64,000 bases of DNA from Anoxybacteroides rupiense (GCF_014196195.1 NZ_JACIDF010000014.1:1-64000); one strand, 5' to 3'; counted from the first letter of the stretch, positions 52,401-60,817 are shown. Translations and numbers: made by a program. Notes: a model not told the origin generated them from the letters alone.

Positions 52401-52907
52401 CTGTACGATGTGAACGGTTCGTTTAAGGCGAAAAAAGACACGGGCTACTTCTTTATTACCAGCAGCATCCTTTGGGACGGCTTGTCACTGCAATCGTATC
52501 GCTTTGGCATCGAATCGTTCCAAGCCAAAGATGAAGATGCCGGATCTGTCGTGAAAAACAACGTGCCATCCAAGCCGCTCGGCTTCAAGAAGGAAGGCCG
52601 CGCCTATAAAGCAACCGGCTACTTAAACGCGGGTGTCGATTATGGCGATAAGGACTATTACACATTGACCGTGACAAAGGAAGGCGCATTTACGCTGAAA
52701 TTAGACGGATCCAGCACATTCGATGGCATGATTTCCATCTATAACGAAAAGGGCGGACTTGTGCAAACAATCGATTATTACGGCGAAGGCGACAGCGAAG
52801 TGGCAACGGTAACGCTGAAAAAAGGAAAATATTATTTTGCGGTGGAGGATTCGTTCGCACGTCCGAATACCCAGCCGTACACACTGTCCATTTCCCCTCA
52901 AAAATAA
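49449..52907 (+). CDS. Secreted subtilisin-like serine protease (S8), very large
   Basis: 1152 aa. Signal peptide about 1-26, I9-like propeptide about 55-125, S8 catalytic domain about 135-415 with Asp164 (VIDTGMD), His196 (DTHGTHVAG), Asn288 (AAGND) and Ser354 (SGTSMASP). About 735 further residues hold several beta-sandwich PPC-type domains (for example around DKDYFKFTVAEPTIVKF, DRDFYKVAVNETAIYQF, DTDIYYYKHRKADEVFSF, DKDYYTLTVTKEGAFTLKL), each with a D-x-D-x-Y core. No SLH or sortase signal. ATG 49449 fits AGGGGGG at 8 nt spacing better than ATG 49443. Divergent from secA2; a role in surface protein turnover is plausible. Confidence 0.9.
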   Translation: MKKWTKTALSVGLASMVVLPSFAQAAATPPLEQWKKQPRHVLKAPLAYKQLEQAQKQISTDTLIVKYKEKIPASVHRSLGANVKKSFPVLGYDVVTVQKGKALQEVARNYAQLKAVASVTPSFTYQKLGTNDPKNEKMYPLSLLQIDKALELAGKNSVTVAVIDTGMDMKHPDLQAQLLPSYNAVNPASPGVKDTHGTHVAGIIGAAANNGIGAHGINPNVKILPIDVFNGGSGASDYTIAQGILYAIEKGAKVINMSLGGYFSSPILEEAVEKAIAAGVTVVAAAGNDATDLYSIPAAYEGVISVGASDSKKQLADFSNYGPSVDIVAPGVDVYSSIYDPAKGASFAELSGTSMASPVVAGVASLILSKHPNLKPYQVEAILERTATDLGAKGYDLKYANGLVNPVAALQYNIKNLPTKQEWTDETILAKASPLQLGAQPLTKKGSFTTPDEIHWVKVSLKAGESVQSVLDGASDYDYKLILRFYPEGKKQSDKPINVNATRAGETEGKLFTAETDGTLVIGVKDVNGHYNLEGKSNYTLKLQKLAQLPGDEATKTEPFNISQFPFDSGSLTFVPDKNAQEADKDYFKFTVAEPTIVKFQLSAVPGVDSELSVYLADDLNRSTNATKQEPPMPIVAANNNGSGKGETLTFEAQPGMEFVLEASSEPVNDFYFYDPMSSANTGGGLPASAIPYHVTAETVKLPADEDGYPSFDDSGEKGETQEGKEAAIQQQRSQNAKQRTDLMIVEDGTWRYFEKEDIQKIREQALPYHFGSQQSGYIQFSDDRDFYKVAVNETAIYQFTFHTPDGMAPWATIYEYDAKQNDLLPIAEYYGYDYFTGQKTSEFTTVLEKGKEYYLSIANDRYQPVSDPYTFTGKKQMDAPKDANENNNEPIRATVVQPNKAVTGNFVLPNDTDIYYYKHRKADEVFSFFARPNKLDHAESLPAALRGTLIPYVTVVEDTNGNMNIDESEAGKAIDFWPTGWSPLYDVNGSFKAKKDTGYFFITSSILWDGLSLQSYRFGIESFQAKDEDAGSVVKNNVPSKPLGFKKEGRAYKATGYLNAGVDYGDKDYYTLTVTKEGAFTLKLDGSSTFDGMISIYNEKGGLVQTIDYYGEGDSEVATVTLKKGKYYFAVEDSFARPNTQPYTLSISPQK

Positions 52908-52913
52908 TCGATG

Positions 52914-52943
52914 AAAACGCGCTGATTCATTCAGCGCGTTTTT
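52914..52943 (+). terminator. Terminator after the S8 protease gene
   Basis: AAAACGCGCTGA (52914-52925) pairs perfectly with TCAGCGCGTTTT (52931-52942). Confidence 0.9.
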
Positions 52944-53191
52944 GTTAGAAATCGCAACAGCGGTTGATGTTTGGTGGACGCAGGCTGATAGGCATTTTTA
53001 AAACAAAAGTCCGCCAACGCCTATTTTTTGTTCGACTGACGAACAGCCATCATTCGAAAGTCCTGGCTAGGAAAGCTCATTTTGCTTGCTGACGTTTAAC
53101 CGTTACATGGCTAGGAAATCAATGGGTCACATTCTACTGGCAATCTATGATACTATAAAAATAGAAAATATAGATAAGGGAGAAAAAGAGA

Positions 53192-54811
53192 ATGCGTAAA
53201 TATGCGGTCGCGGTTTTCTTACTTTTTGCGATGTTTCTTGTCGGCGGAAAAACAGCCGATGCCCATGTGATTGATTTAACGAACAAAGCGCAAATCCAAA
53301 GCTACGAAGACTTCTATCCACTGATTGCCCGCTACAAAGGAGCCAGCGGCGTAACGATCGAAAGCTACAGCAGCAAATGGCGCACAACGGCGCAGTTGAA
53401 GGCGCTGGAAGCGGAATTGCTCGCGAATAAGCACGGCCCTGAGCTGTCCCTGCTTGGAAAAGTGATGATTTTTCCTGATTATCCGGCGGGCGCCAATGTG
53501 CTTGGCCAATATTTGGCCGAATATCAAATCAGCGGCACGAAACTGTCGCTTTCGCCCAATCGCGTCATTCAGCTATACGGCGGCAATGAGTTCACGACCG
53601 TCGAGCAGCTGGCGACCACGCTATCCCATGAGTACGGCCACCATTTTACTTATTATTATTTGATTAATAAGGAGCAGCTGCAGCCAAATGCCTGGCTTCG
53701 CTCGAAATACGCGGCTGCGCGCGAGCTGTTCCGCTATCCGTCTGTCCATGCCGATGACGACGGAGCGTATGAATGGCTGCTTCCTGAAATTTTAGCCGAG
53801 GATTATGTGCAACTATTCGGCTCCAACCTTGCGCTAAAAGGACATATGCAAATGAATCCGGCGCTGCCGACTCCGTTCGAGCTGTCGGGAGTGGAAAACT
53901 ACTGGCATCAGCAATTGGGCAACGACTACACGGTTCAAGCGCCTCTCTCTCTTTTATTAACGGGATATGCAGCCGATACATTGGATCCTTCGTACTATCA
54001 TTTACGTCTTTATTTATACAGCCCGAAAACGAGCGCCTATATAAATGCGCAGGATGGAAAGGGCCAGTACGCTTCCGTCTATTTAGACACGCTTTCCAGC
54101 GGGGTGACGGAAAAATGGTACGACCCGCAAAAGCTGAGTGATGATGTTTCTTGGCTGTTCGAAAAGAACTGGAACGACAGCGTTTTATTCCGCGCCGTCC
54201 AACATGCGCAAAAAGGATTCAACCGCGGCTCGACCACGCTAAAAATCAGCTATGGCAGCATCGACTCGGCGGTCCGCACCCGTCCGCTTTTCCCGGATCT
54301 TGAGGATGAAGAACTCAAGCAGGCGGTGCAGCGCCTATATGAGCGAAGCATCGTGACCGGCTATCCTGACGGAACCTTTCGCCCAAATGAAAAACTGCTT
54401 CGCCGCCATGCCGCGCGCATGATCGTAAAGGAGCTGGGGCTCAAGCTTCCAGAAGGCTATCAGCCCAAGGCGACCGACATGAAGCCGGGCGACGCCGGCT
54501 ATGAAGACATGGCGATCGCTGAAGCTTACGGCCTATTGGGCCAAGACGGAAGGCTGCGGCCAAACGAGTATTTGACAAGGGCGCAAATGGCGGCTGTGCT
54601 CGTTCGCGCGTATGAAAATCTCTATCAAAAGCCGGCGGCGAACCATTCCTTTGCGGATGTTGCTCCGTCGTTTTGGGCTTATCAGGAAATCAATACACTC
54701 GCCGATAATCAAATCACCGTCGCCAATCCATTCCGGCCGAACGAGTATGTCACACGAGGTCAAATGGCGCTATTTTTAAAACGAACCATCTACAAAAGAC
54801 CTGCACCGTAG
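53192..54811 (+). CDS. SLH-anchored putative metallopeptidase (HEYGHH)
   Basis: 539 aa. Signal peptide about 1-24 (TADA-H). The N-terminal 350 residues include SHEYGHHFTYYY: His146, Glu147 and His150 make an HExxH zinc site, with Glu199 or Glu203 (LLPEILAEDYVQLFG) as likely third ligand, the gluzincin layout. Residues about 365-535 are three SLH domains with wall-binding motifs LLRRHA, LTRAQ and VTRGQ. So it should be exported, bound to the secondary wall polymer and may cleave protein or peptides at the surface. I do not recognise a named family for the catalytic part. Ribosome site AAGGGAG. Its SLH block is a close paralogue of that in the next gene. Confidence 0.78.
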   Translation: MRKYAVAVFLLFAMFLVGGKTADAHVIDLTNKAQIQSYEDFYPLIARYKGASGVTIESYSSKWRTTAQLKALEAELLANKHGPELSLLGKVMIFPDYPAGANVLGQYLAEYQISGTKLSLSPNRVIQLYGGNEFTTVEQLATTLSHEYGHHFTYYYLINKEQLQPNAWLRSKYAAARELFRYPSVHADDDGAYEWLLPEILAEDYVQLFGSNLALKGHMQMNPALPTPFELSGVENYWHQQLGNDYTVQAPLSLLLTGYAADTLDPSYYHLRLYLYSPKTSAYINAQDGKGQYASVYLDTLSSGVTEKWYDPQKLSDDVSWLFEKNWNDSVLFRAVQHAQKGFNRGSTTLKISYGSIDSAVRTRPLFPDLEDEELKQAVQRLYERSIVTGYPDGTFRPNEKLLRRHAARMIVKELGLKLPEGYQPKATDMKPGDAGYEDMAIAEAYGLLGQDGRLRPNEYLTRAQMAAVLVRAYENLYQKPAANHSFADVAPSFWAYQEINTLADNQITVANPFRPNEYVTRGQMALFLKRTIYKRPAP

Positions 54812-54958
54812 CCCCTATGCACCCAGCGCAAAGACGAACGGAAAACCGGCATCCGTAGGGCAAAGACATCTGATTTTAGACGTTGCTGAAGCGCATAGGC
54901 GAGCCGTTGCGCTGGCGATCTATGAATCTATGAAACCGCGAAGAGGAGGAAAATAGAA

Positions 54959-56419
54959 ATGAAACGTGCGTTCATCCAAATAGGCGCCGCTTTTAGCCTT
55001 TTGCTTGTTCCGCAAGCAGCCGCCCATGCCGAGTCCAGCGATCCGGTGAAGCCGGCCGCCGCTCTTGATGCGGTGAAGGAGCTGACAACGGCGGAAATCA
55101 AGCAGCGTCTGCATGAAGCGGCGGACCGCTATGGCATTCCGGGGGAAATTTTAAAGGCGATGGCTTATGTCGAAACGGGCATGAAGCAATTTGACGAAAA
55201 CGGCAACCCGATTGTGACAAGCGATGGCGGCATCGGCATCATGCAGGTGACATTAACGGATGAGGAAATGCGGGCAAGAAACATCGATAAAGAAAAGCTA
55301 TTGTACGACACGGCATACAATATCGACATCGGCGCGCAAATTTTAAAGGAGAAATGGAACTGGGCGGGCACGCGAATTCCGAAAATCAATGACCAAAACC
55401 CGGATATAATCGAGAATTGGTATTTTGCGGTGATGGCCTATAACGGTTTATCGAAGCGCAACGACCCGAACTTGCCGCATGATCAAAAACCGTACCAAGA
55501 CCGGGTGTTTGATGTGATTCGCGACCATAGTCTTGTCGATGTGAAAAGGATTCCCCGCTTTCAGGCCGAGTATTCGGATGAAAACCAGCCGGATATTATG
55601 TACTTTCCTGTGAAACAATATCACTGGCCGCAGCTGGATACGAAGACAACCCAGCATTACCATGCGGGAGACAAGCTATATACATGGAACAGCCAAGCAT
55701 CGTATTCCAACATCCGCAACGGAGTCGATGGCCCGATTATTCTCAAAGCGCCTCACTATACGCCGCTTGAAATCGTCGGCGGCCCTTATGAATCAGCGGC
55801 CAATCCGGCCAATCATTATGTCTTTTACCGCGTAAAGGGCAATGGAATCGACGGCTATGTCGCTTCCTCGAATGTAGTGAAAGCCGATGTGAAAATCTTT
55901 TCCGATCTATCGGATCGCGAGGTCGTCTCAGCTGTGACCTATCTTTATCTAAAGAACGTGATTACCGGGTATGAGGATGGGACCTTTCGCCCAAATGACC
56001 GGCTGCTTCGCCGCCATGCCGCAAAAATGCTCGTCAATGAGCTAGGCTTGGAGCTTCCTAAAGGCTATGTTCCAAAGGCGAAGGATATGAAGCCGAGTGA
56101 TCCTGGCTATAAAGAAATGGTCATTGCCGAAGCCTATGGATTCATGGGCCAAGACGGAAGGCTGCGACCAAACGAGTATTTGACAAGGGCGCAAATGGCT
56201 TCGATTTTAGTTCGCGCCTATCGCGCTTATTACGATGCGCCGAAAACGCAGAAAGCCTTTAAAGATGTGCCGCTCCATTTCTGGAACTACAATGATATTA
56301 ACACGCTCGCTTATAACGGCATTACCGTCGTGGACACCTTCCGCCCGAATGAAAACGTCACGCGAGGGCAATTTGCTTTATTTTTAAAGCGCACGCTCGA
56401 CAAAAAGGAAGAACAATGA
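54959..56419 (+). CDS. SLH-anchored lytic transglycosylase-like protein
   Basis: 486 aa. Signal peptide about 1-24. Residues about 45-190 resemble SLT/lysozyme-like transglycosylases: ILKAMAYVETGMKQF with Glu72 as catalytic acid, then GGIGIMQVTL and NIDIGAQIL...WYFAVMAYNGL. A middle beta domain (about 220-305) has SH3-like features (YHAGDKLYTWNSQ, YVASSNVVKAD). Three SLH domains follow (about 310-480: LLRRHA, LTRAQ, VTRGQ). It should cut glycan strands while tethered to the wall. AGAGGAGG precedes the ATG. Same strand and 147 bp after the metallopeptidase gene, possibly co-transcribed. Confidence 0.82.
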   Translation: MKRAFIQIGAAFSLLLVPQAAAHAESSDPVKPAAALDAVKELTTAEIKQRLHEAADRYGIPGEILKAMAYVETGMKQFDENGNPIVTSDGGIGIMQVTLTDEEMRARNIDKEKLLYDTAYNIDIGAQILKEKWNWAGTRIPKINDQNPDIIENWYFAVMAYNGLSKRNDPNLPHDQKPYQDRVFDVIRDHSLVDVKRIPRFQAEYSDENQPDIMYFPVKQYHWPQLDTKTTQHYHAGDKLYTWNSQASYSNIRNGVDGPIILKAPHYTPLEIVGGPYESAANPANHYVFYRVKGNGIDGYVASSNVVKADVKIFSDLSDREVVSAVTYLYLKNVITGYEDGTFRPNDRLLRRHAAKMLVNELGLELPKGYVPKAKDMKPSDPGYKEMVIAEAYGFMGQDGRLRPNEYLTRAQMASILVRAYRAYYDAPKTQKAFKDVPLHFWNYNDINTLAYNGITVVDTFRPNENVTRGQFALFLKRTLDKKEEQ

Positions 56420-56423
56420 AAAA

Positions 56424-56480
56424 GAGGCTGAGTCCAAAGGTCATGAAAAAATGACGTTTGGACCCAGCCTCATCTGCCTT
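56424..56480. terminator. Long terminator between convergent SLH genes
   Basis: GAGGCTG-A-GTCCAAA-G-GTCAT, loop GAAAAA, ATGAC-GT-TTGGAC-C-CAGCCTC, followed by ATCTGCCTTTTT. Confidence 0.8.
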
Positions 56481-56510
56481 TTTGAAAAGAACAATGCGGC
56501 CGTTTGCCGC

Positions 56511-57494
56511 TTATTCGTGAGCCGCGCGATAGAGGAAGACGGCAAACTGCGCGCGCGTGACGGTATCTTCAGGACGGAACGTGCCGTCTTCATATCCGGT
56601 CGTAATGCCTGAAGCAGCGAGCGCCTGAATATCCTTATAAGCCCAAAACGAGGGCGAGACATCGGTGAAGGACTGATCGACAGCCGGCTGCTTTAAGTCA
56701 AATACTCTTGTCAAGATGGCCGCCAGCTGGGCGCGCGTCAATGTTTCTTCAGGACGGAAGCTGCCGCCGCTGCCGGTAATATAGCCTTTTTTCTGCATGG
56801 CGTTAATCGCCCCGACCGCCCAATGCTCCAAAGGCACATCGCGGAAAATGGCGGAACGGTTCGAAAGGTCGAGCTGTAAATATTCCCCTAGGTACGAAGC
56901 GACCTCCGCGCGGGTGATCGGTTCGTTCGGCTTAAAGTAGCTGTTTTCATACCCGAGGATCAGCCCGTCCTCGGAAAGCGTGCGAATTTCGTCATAGGCC
57001 CAATACGAGCTTGGAATGTCTTGAAACCGTCCCGGCTGCAAGCGATACGCGAGCACCCGCTTGGCGCCGACATATCGTTTTCCCCAATAATACGGATCAT
57101 TCACCGAGGAAACCATAACCCCTTTCGAGGACGCGGAATGGATAAATTGGCCGTCGCCTATGTATATTCCTGCATGGGACACGCCGCTGCCGCTGGTGTT
57201 GAAAAAGACGAGATCCCCGGTGCGCAAATCGCTTTTCTTCACGCTTGTCCCCATGCGGTACATCTCCGTCGTCGTTCGTGGAACGTCAATGCCGAGCGAA
57301 CTGTACACATGGCGGATAAAGCCGGAGCAATCGAAGCCTTTCGCCGTCGTGCCGCCCCATTGATACGGAACGCCGATGTATTTCTTGGAGGCGGGAATAA
57401 TTTTGTCATAATTCACCGCCGCGTGCGCCGGAGAATGGCCCATCCACCAAACACCCCCGCACATGAGCATCGCCAAAAGCAACTTCCGTCGCAT
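56511..57494 (-). CDS. SLH-anchored NlpC/P60 endopeptidase
   Basis: 327 aa. Signal peptide about 1-26 (AHAA). NlpC/P60 domain about 28-160: Cys56 (GFDCSG), His107 (SHAGIYIG), His119 (FIHSAS). Three SLH domains follow (about 165-325; motifs ITRAE, LTRAQ, VTRAQ). It should cleave wall stem peptides, with SLH holding it at the surface. The start is ATG 57494, giving a normal signal peptide (MRRKLLLAMLMCGG), with GGGGGG 10 nt upstream; an in-frame ATG at 57542 would add 16 atypical residues. Transcribed divergently from the S-layer gene. Confidence 0.88.
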   Translation of the reverse strand: MRRKLLLAMLMCGGVWWMGHSPAHAAVNYDKIIPASKKYIGVPYQWGGTTAKGFDCSGFIRHVYSSLGIDVPRTTTEMYRMGTSVKKSDLRTGDLVFFNTSGSGVSHAGIYIGDGQFIHSASSKGVMVSSVNDPYYWGKRYVGAKRVLAYRLQPGRFQDIPSSYWAYDEIRTLSEDGLILGYENSYFKPNEPITRAEVASYLGEYLQLDLSNRSAIFRDVPLEHWAVGAINAMQKKGYITGSGGSFRPEETLTRAQLAAILTRVFDLKQPAVDQSFTDVSPSFWAYKDIQALAASGITTGYEDGTFRPEDTVTRAQFAVFLYRAAHE

Positions 57495-57696
57495 ATCGAC
57501 ATATCCCCCCTGATGCATAAAAAATTCTCCGAATTTTGTCACTATTGGTAGTCTAACATATTCAGCTTTTTGCGGACTTTACATTTTTGTAACAAATTTT
57601 AAGTCATGAAACAGGGTGAAAAGTCATAAAGTAATCGTGTTGGAAAGGGAGGAAAGAAGTGGAGATGGGAAAAAGACAAATTTTTATGAAAAAACC

Positions 57697-57875
57697 TTGC
57701 ATAACATGAGATTTTTAGTAGAATATTAGCTAGAGAGATAGAAATTTGTCCATTTTTTGTGTGGAATATAGGAACACATTGACAAATGGCTTATTAAAAA
57801 CTATACTAGTAATTGTTTGGTAACTAAATTTAAGAGTATTGGGGAAACATAGAGAAAGCGGTCTCTTAAATTTAG
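57697..57875 (+). promoter_or_regulatory. Tandem promoters and 5' UTR stem-loop of the S-layer gene
   Basis: P1: TTGCAT (57697-57702), 16 nt, TAGAAT (57719-57724). P2: perfect TTGACA (57779-57784), 17 nt, TATACT (57802-57807). The leader from P2 is about 110 nt and contains a perfect 13-bp inverted repeat, CTAAATTTAAGAG (57824-57836) and CTCTTAAATTTAG (57863-57875), close to the 5' end. Such 5' stems stabilise abundant mRNAs in bacilli; here this is inferred. GGGAGG then precedes the start codon. Confidence 0.75.
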
Positions 57876-57923
57876 TTTAAAATAATTATAGAAACAACTA
57901 TAACAAGGGAGGAAATAATACAG

Positions 57924-60749
57924 ATGGCTTACCAACCAAAGTCTTACCGTAAATTTTTGGCTGGCTCTGTGTCTGCCGCGTTAGTAGCGACAGCAGTTGG
58001 CCCAGTCGTAGCAAGCGCTGCGTCCTTCAGCGATGTAAACCCTAACGACTCTCATGCTGCAAACATTGAGAAATTAGTCGAAAAAGGATACATCAAAGGC
58101 TACGAAGACGGCACATTCAAACCGTACAACAGCGTTACACGCGGTCAAGTAGCGAAAATTTTCGCTCGCATTTTGAAAGATAACGGCTTCCAAGTTCCAG
58201 CCGACAAAAAAGCGTTCGACGATGTTCCTGTTGACGCAAAAGACCAAGAATTAGTCGAAGCGGCTGCCATCGTGAAAGCGGCAGGCGTTATGACTGGAAA
58301 CGAAGGCAAATTAAATCCAAATCAAACAATCACTCGCCAACAAATGGCGAAAGTGCTTGTAGAAGCATTCGACTTAACAAAACCAGCAGACTTCACATCT
58401 AAAATCACGGACCTAGACAAAGCGGACGAATGGGCTCGCGATTACATCCAAACATTAGAAGCAAACGGCGTAACAGTTGTAACAGAGTACAATCCAAAAG
58501 GAACGGTCACTCGCGCAGCGTTCGCTTCATTCGTCGTTCGTGCGTTGGATGCATCTTCTCAAACAACAGCACAAGACATCCAAGGTGTTCAATATGTTGA
58601 CCAAAACACATTAGAAGTGACATTCAACGGCGAATTGAAAGATGTGAAGAAAGAAGACTTCGCGATTGAAGACGTTGAAATCGACTCTGTTTCAATCAAA
58701 GCAGCAGCAGCTGAAGAAGCAAAAACAACAGTTGTTGTGATCAAAACAAAAACTCCTTTAGAAGAAGGTAAATCTTACACAATCTCTTACAAAGGCCAAA
58801 CAACTGACAAAACAAAAGTTGACGTGCCTGTTGTAACTCCTAAAGTTGAGAGTGTAAGTGCGATTAACGCTAAAGAACTTGTTGTTAAATTTAATAAAGC
58901 TGTGAAAAAGGATACAGTTGTTGATGGAAGCGGAAACTTAGTAAACGCAACTGTTACTGCTATTGGTACTGCTACACCTGTAACTTCACCAAAAGCAGCT
59001 TTGAGTGAAGACGGCAAAACATTAACTATTACTGCAACTACTAAATTTGATGGAGAATATGCTGTTACAGTTCCAAATACAGTGAAAACTATTACTGATG
59101 AAGCTGTTACTGCTTATTCAGGTATTGTTAAAGCTGCTGACTCTGTACGTCCAACAGTAGCAGAAGTTTCATACTCTGATTACCAAACTGCTGTTATTAC
59201 GTTCTCTGAGCCATTAAGCGACTTAGGTACTATCTCTGCAGATAACTCTGCTATTACATTCGGTAGTCTATCAGCTGACGGTAAGAGTGTAACTGTAAAT
59301 CTAGCTTCTTCAAGTGTAAAAGCTGATACAAATTATAAAGTTACAATTATTGGTGCTAAAGACTTTAATGGCAACTTAATTTCTCCAAACCCTGTTGAAT
59401 TGACTGTTAAGAAATCTACTTCTGATACTGTGAAGCCAACAGTTACTTCTATTTCAACTGTAAATGATAAAACTTTCACTATTACGTTTAGTGAGAAATT
59501 GATTGCTAACCCAACTATCAAAGTAAACGGAAACACAGTTGTATCTGGAACTCCTGGTGCTGGAGAAGTTCAAGGAACAATTACTAAGGATGCTACTGGT
59601 TTAGTTTACACTGTAACATTAACTAACTCATTGGTTCCTGTTGGAAGTAGTTCTGCTCTTGCAACTGTAACTGCTGATTTCTCTGACTTAAGTGGAAACA
59701 CAGCAGATACTTATAACAAAATCGTTGAGTTCAAAAAAGATACTACAGCTCCAGAACTAGTTAGTTCTTCAGTTGAGAAAATCAACGGAAAAGAGTATCT
59801 TGTATTAAACTATAACGAAAATGTATCAGTTGTTGATGCTAAGGCTATTAACGGTAAAGTTGTAAAAGATTATGTTGAAACTCCATTAAGTCCAGCAATC
59901 ACTACTGACACTGTAGATGGTGGGAACGGAGTAAACTTTGAACTTCACAATGCAGTAAATGGTAAATCTAAATCAGTTCGCCTTGATTTAGCTACATTAA
60001 CTTCAGGTTCTTATACATTGAACCTTCCAGCTGGTTTAGTAACAGACGAAGCTGGTAATGATAGTAAAGCTACAACTGTAACATTCAACCGTACTACAAA
60101 CGTAGATACTGGTAAGCCAAAATTAACAACTGCTGGTACTAACGGTATTACAAAAATTGACAATAATACTTATACAGTATCATTTGACCGTCAGCTAGAC
60201 CCAGCATCTGCTCTAAATGTTAACAACTACACAATTGAAGGTGCTGTAGTGAAGAGTGCAATCTTTACTAAAAATGATTCAACTGGTGCGGTTGTACGTT
60301 TAACTCTAGAAGACAATTCTGTAGCTTTAACTGGTGAAAGAACTGTAACTATCAAAAATGTAGCAAGTGCTGCTGGTGTAGTTATGGACCCAGTTGTGAC
60401 TACCGAAGTTTTAACTGAAAACGTAAAACCAGTTGTGACATCAGCTCAATTTGTGGGTCTTGATAAAATCAAAGTAGTATTCAGTGAAAACATTAAGGAA
60501 TCTACTGTAAATGCTGTAGGTTCAACTGGTGATTTTGATGTTGTTATCGGGGATGTATCTGAAACAGGTGCTTCAATTGCTGAGGATACTTCAGATACTA
60601 CTGGAAAAACATTCATTATTACACTTGCAAACCCTGTAACTGCAGATGAGTATGCAAAAACTATTACTCTTAAAGCTGGCACTGGTTTAGATGTAACTGA
60701 TGAAAACGGAAATGCTCTTAACTTTACTTCAATTTCTGTTGCTAAGTAA
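57924..60749 (+). CDS. S-layer protein with three N-terminal SLH domains
   Basis: 941 aa. The signal peptide (about 1-32) begins MAYQPKSYRKFLAGSVSAAL, like SbsB of G. stearothermophilus. SLH domains span about 33-80, 95-145 and 155-205 (motifs VTRGQ, ITRQQ, VTRAA) and bind the wall polymer. The remainder is a series of SbsA-type Ig-like domains, each with a hallmark such as VTFNGELKD, VKFNKAVKK, ITFSEPLSD, ITFSEKL, VSFDRQLDP, VVFSENIKE. No cysteine, few histidines, as usual for lattice proteins. Export is likely through SecA2/SlaP. Codon use changes sharply near 58.70-58.85 kb: GCG/GAC/AAC-rich before, GCT/ACT/GTA-rich after, which suggests a recombined C-terminal lattice region. Confidence 0.92.
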   Translation: MAYQPKSYRKFLAGSVSAALVATAVGPVVASAASFSDVNPNDSHAANIEKLVEKGYIKGYEDGTFKPYNSVTRGQVAKIFARILKDNGFQVPADKKAFDDVPVDAKDQELVEAAAIVKAAGVMTGNEGKLNPNQTITRQQMAKVLVEAFDLTKPADFTSKITDLDKADEWARDYIQTLEANGVTVVTEYNPKGTVTRAAFASFVVRALDASSQTTAQDIQGVQYVDQNTLEVTFNGELKDVKKEDFAIEDVEIDSVSIKAAAAEEAKTTVVVIKTKTPLEEGKSYTISYKGQTTDKTKVDVPVVTPKVESVSAINAKELVVKFNKAVKKDTVVDGSGNLVNATVTAIGTATPVTSPKAALSEDGKTLTITATTKFDGEYAVTVPNTVKTITDEAVTAYSGIVKAADSVRPTVAEVSYSDYQTAVITFSEPLSDLGTISADNSAITFGSLSADGKSVTVNLASSSVKADTNYKVTIIGAKDFNGNLISPNPVELTVKKSTSDTVKPTVTSISTVNDKTFTITFSEKLIANPTIKVNGNTVVSGTPGAGEVQGTITKDATGLVYTVTLTNSLVPVGSSSALATVTADFSDLSGNTADTYNKIVEFKKDTTAPELVSSSVEKINGKEYLVLNYNENVSVVDAKAINGKVVKDYVETPLSPAITTDTVDGGNGVNFELHNAVNGKSKSVRLDLATLTSGSYTLNLPAGLVTDEAGNDSKATTVTFNRTTNVDTGKPKLTTAGTNGITKIDNNTYTVSFDRQLDPASALNVNNYTIEGAVVKSAIFTKNDSTGAVVRLTLEDNSVALTGERTVTIKNVASAAGVVMDPVVTTEVLTENVKPVVTSAQFVGLDKIKVVFSENIKESTVNAVGSTGDFDVVIGDVSETGASIAEDTSDTTGKTFIITLANPVTADEYAKTITLKAGTGLDVTDENGNALNFTSISVAK

Positions 60750-60774
60750 TTGAGTAGACATACAAAGTACGTCG

Positions 60775-60817
60775 AAAAGCTCTGTAGAGAGAAATCTCTG
60801 CAGGGCTTTTCTTTTTG
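60775..60817 (+). terminator. Terminator after the S-layer gene
   Basis: AAAAGCTCTGTAGAGA (60775-60790) pairs with TCTCTGCAGGGCTTTT (60795-60810), then CTTTTT. Confidence 0.85.

Noticed and set aside
57021-57551. 176-codon plus-strand frame opposite the SLH-NlpC/P60 gene
   Set aside because: Antisense shadow; the minus-strand gene has signal peptide, catalytic triad and SLH domains.
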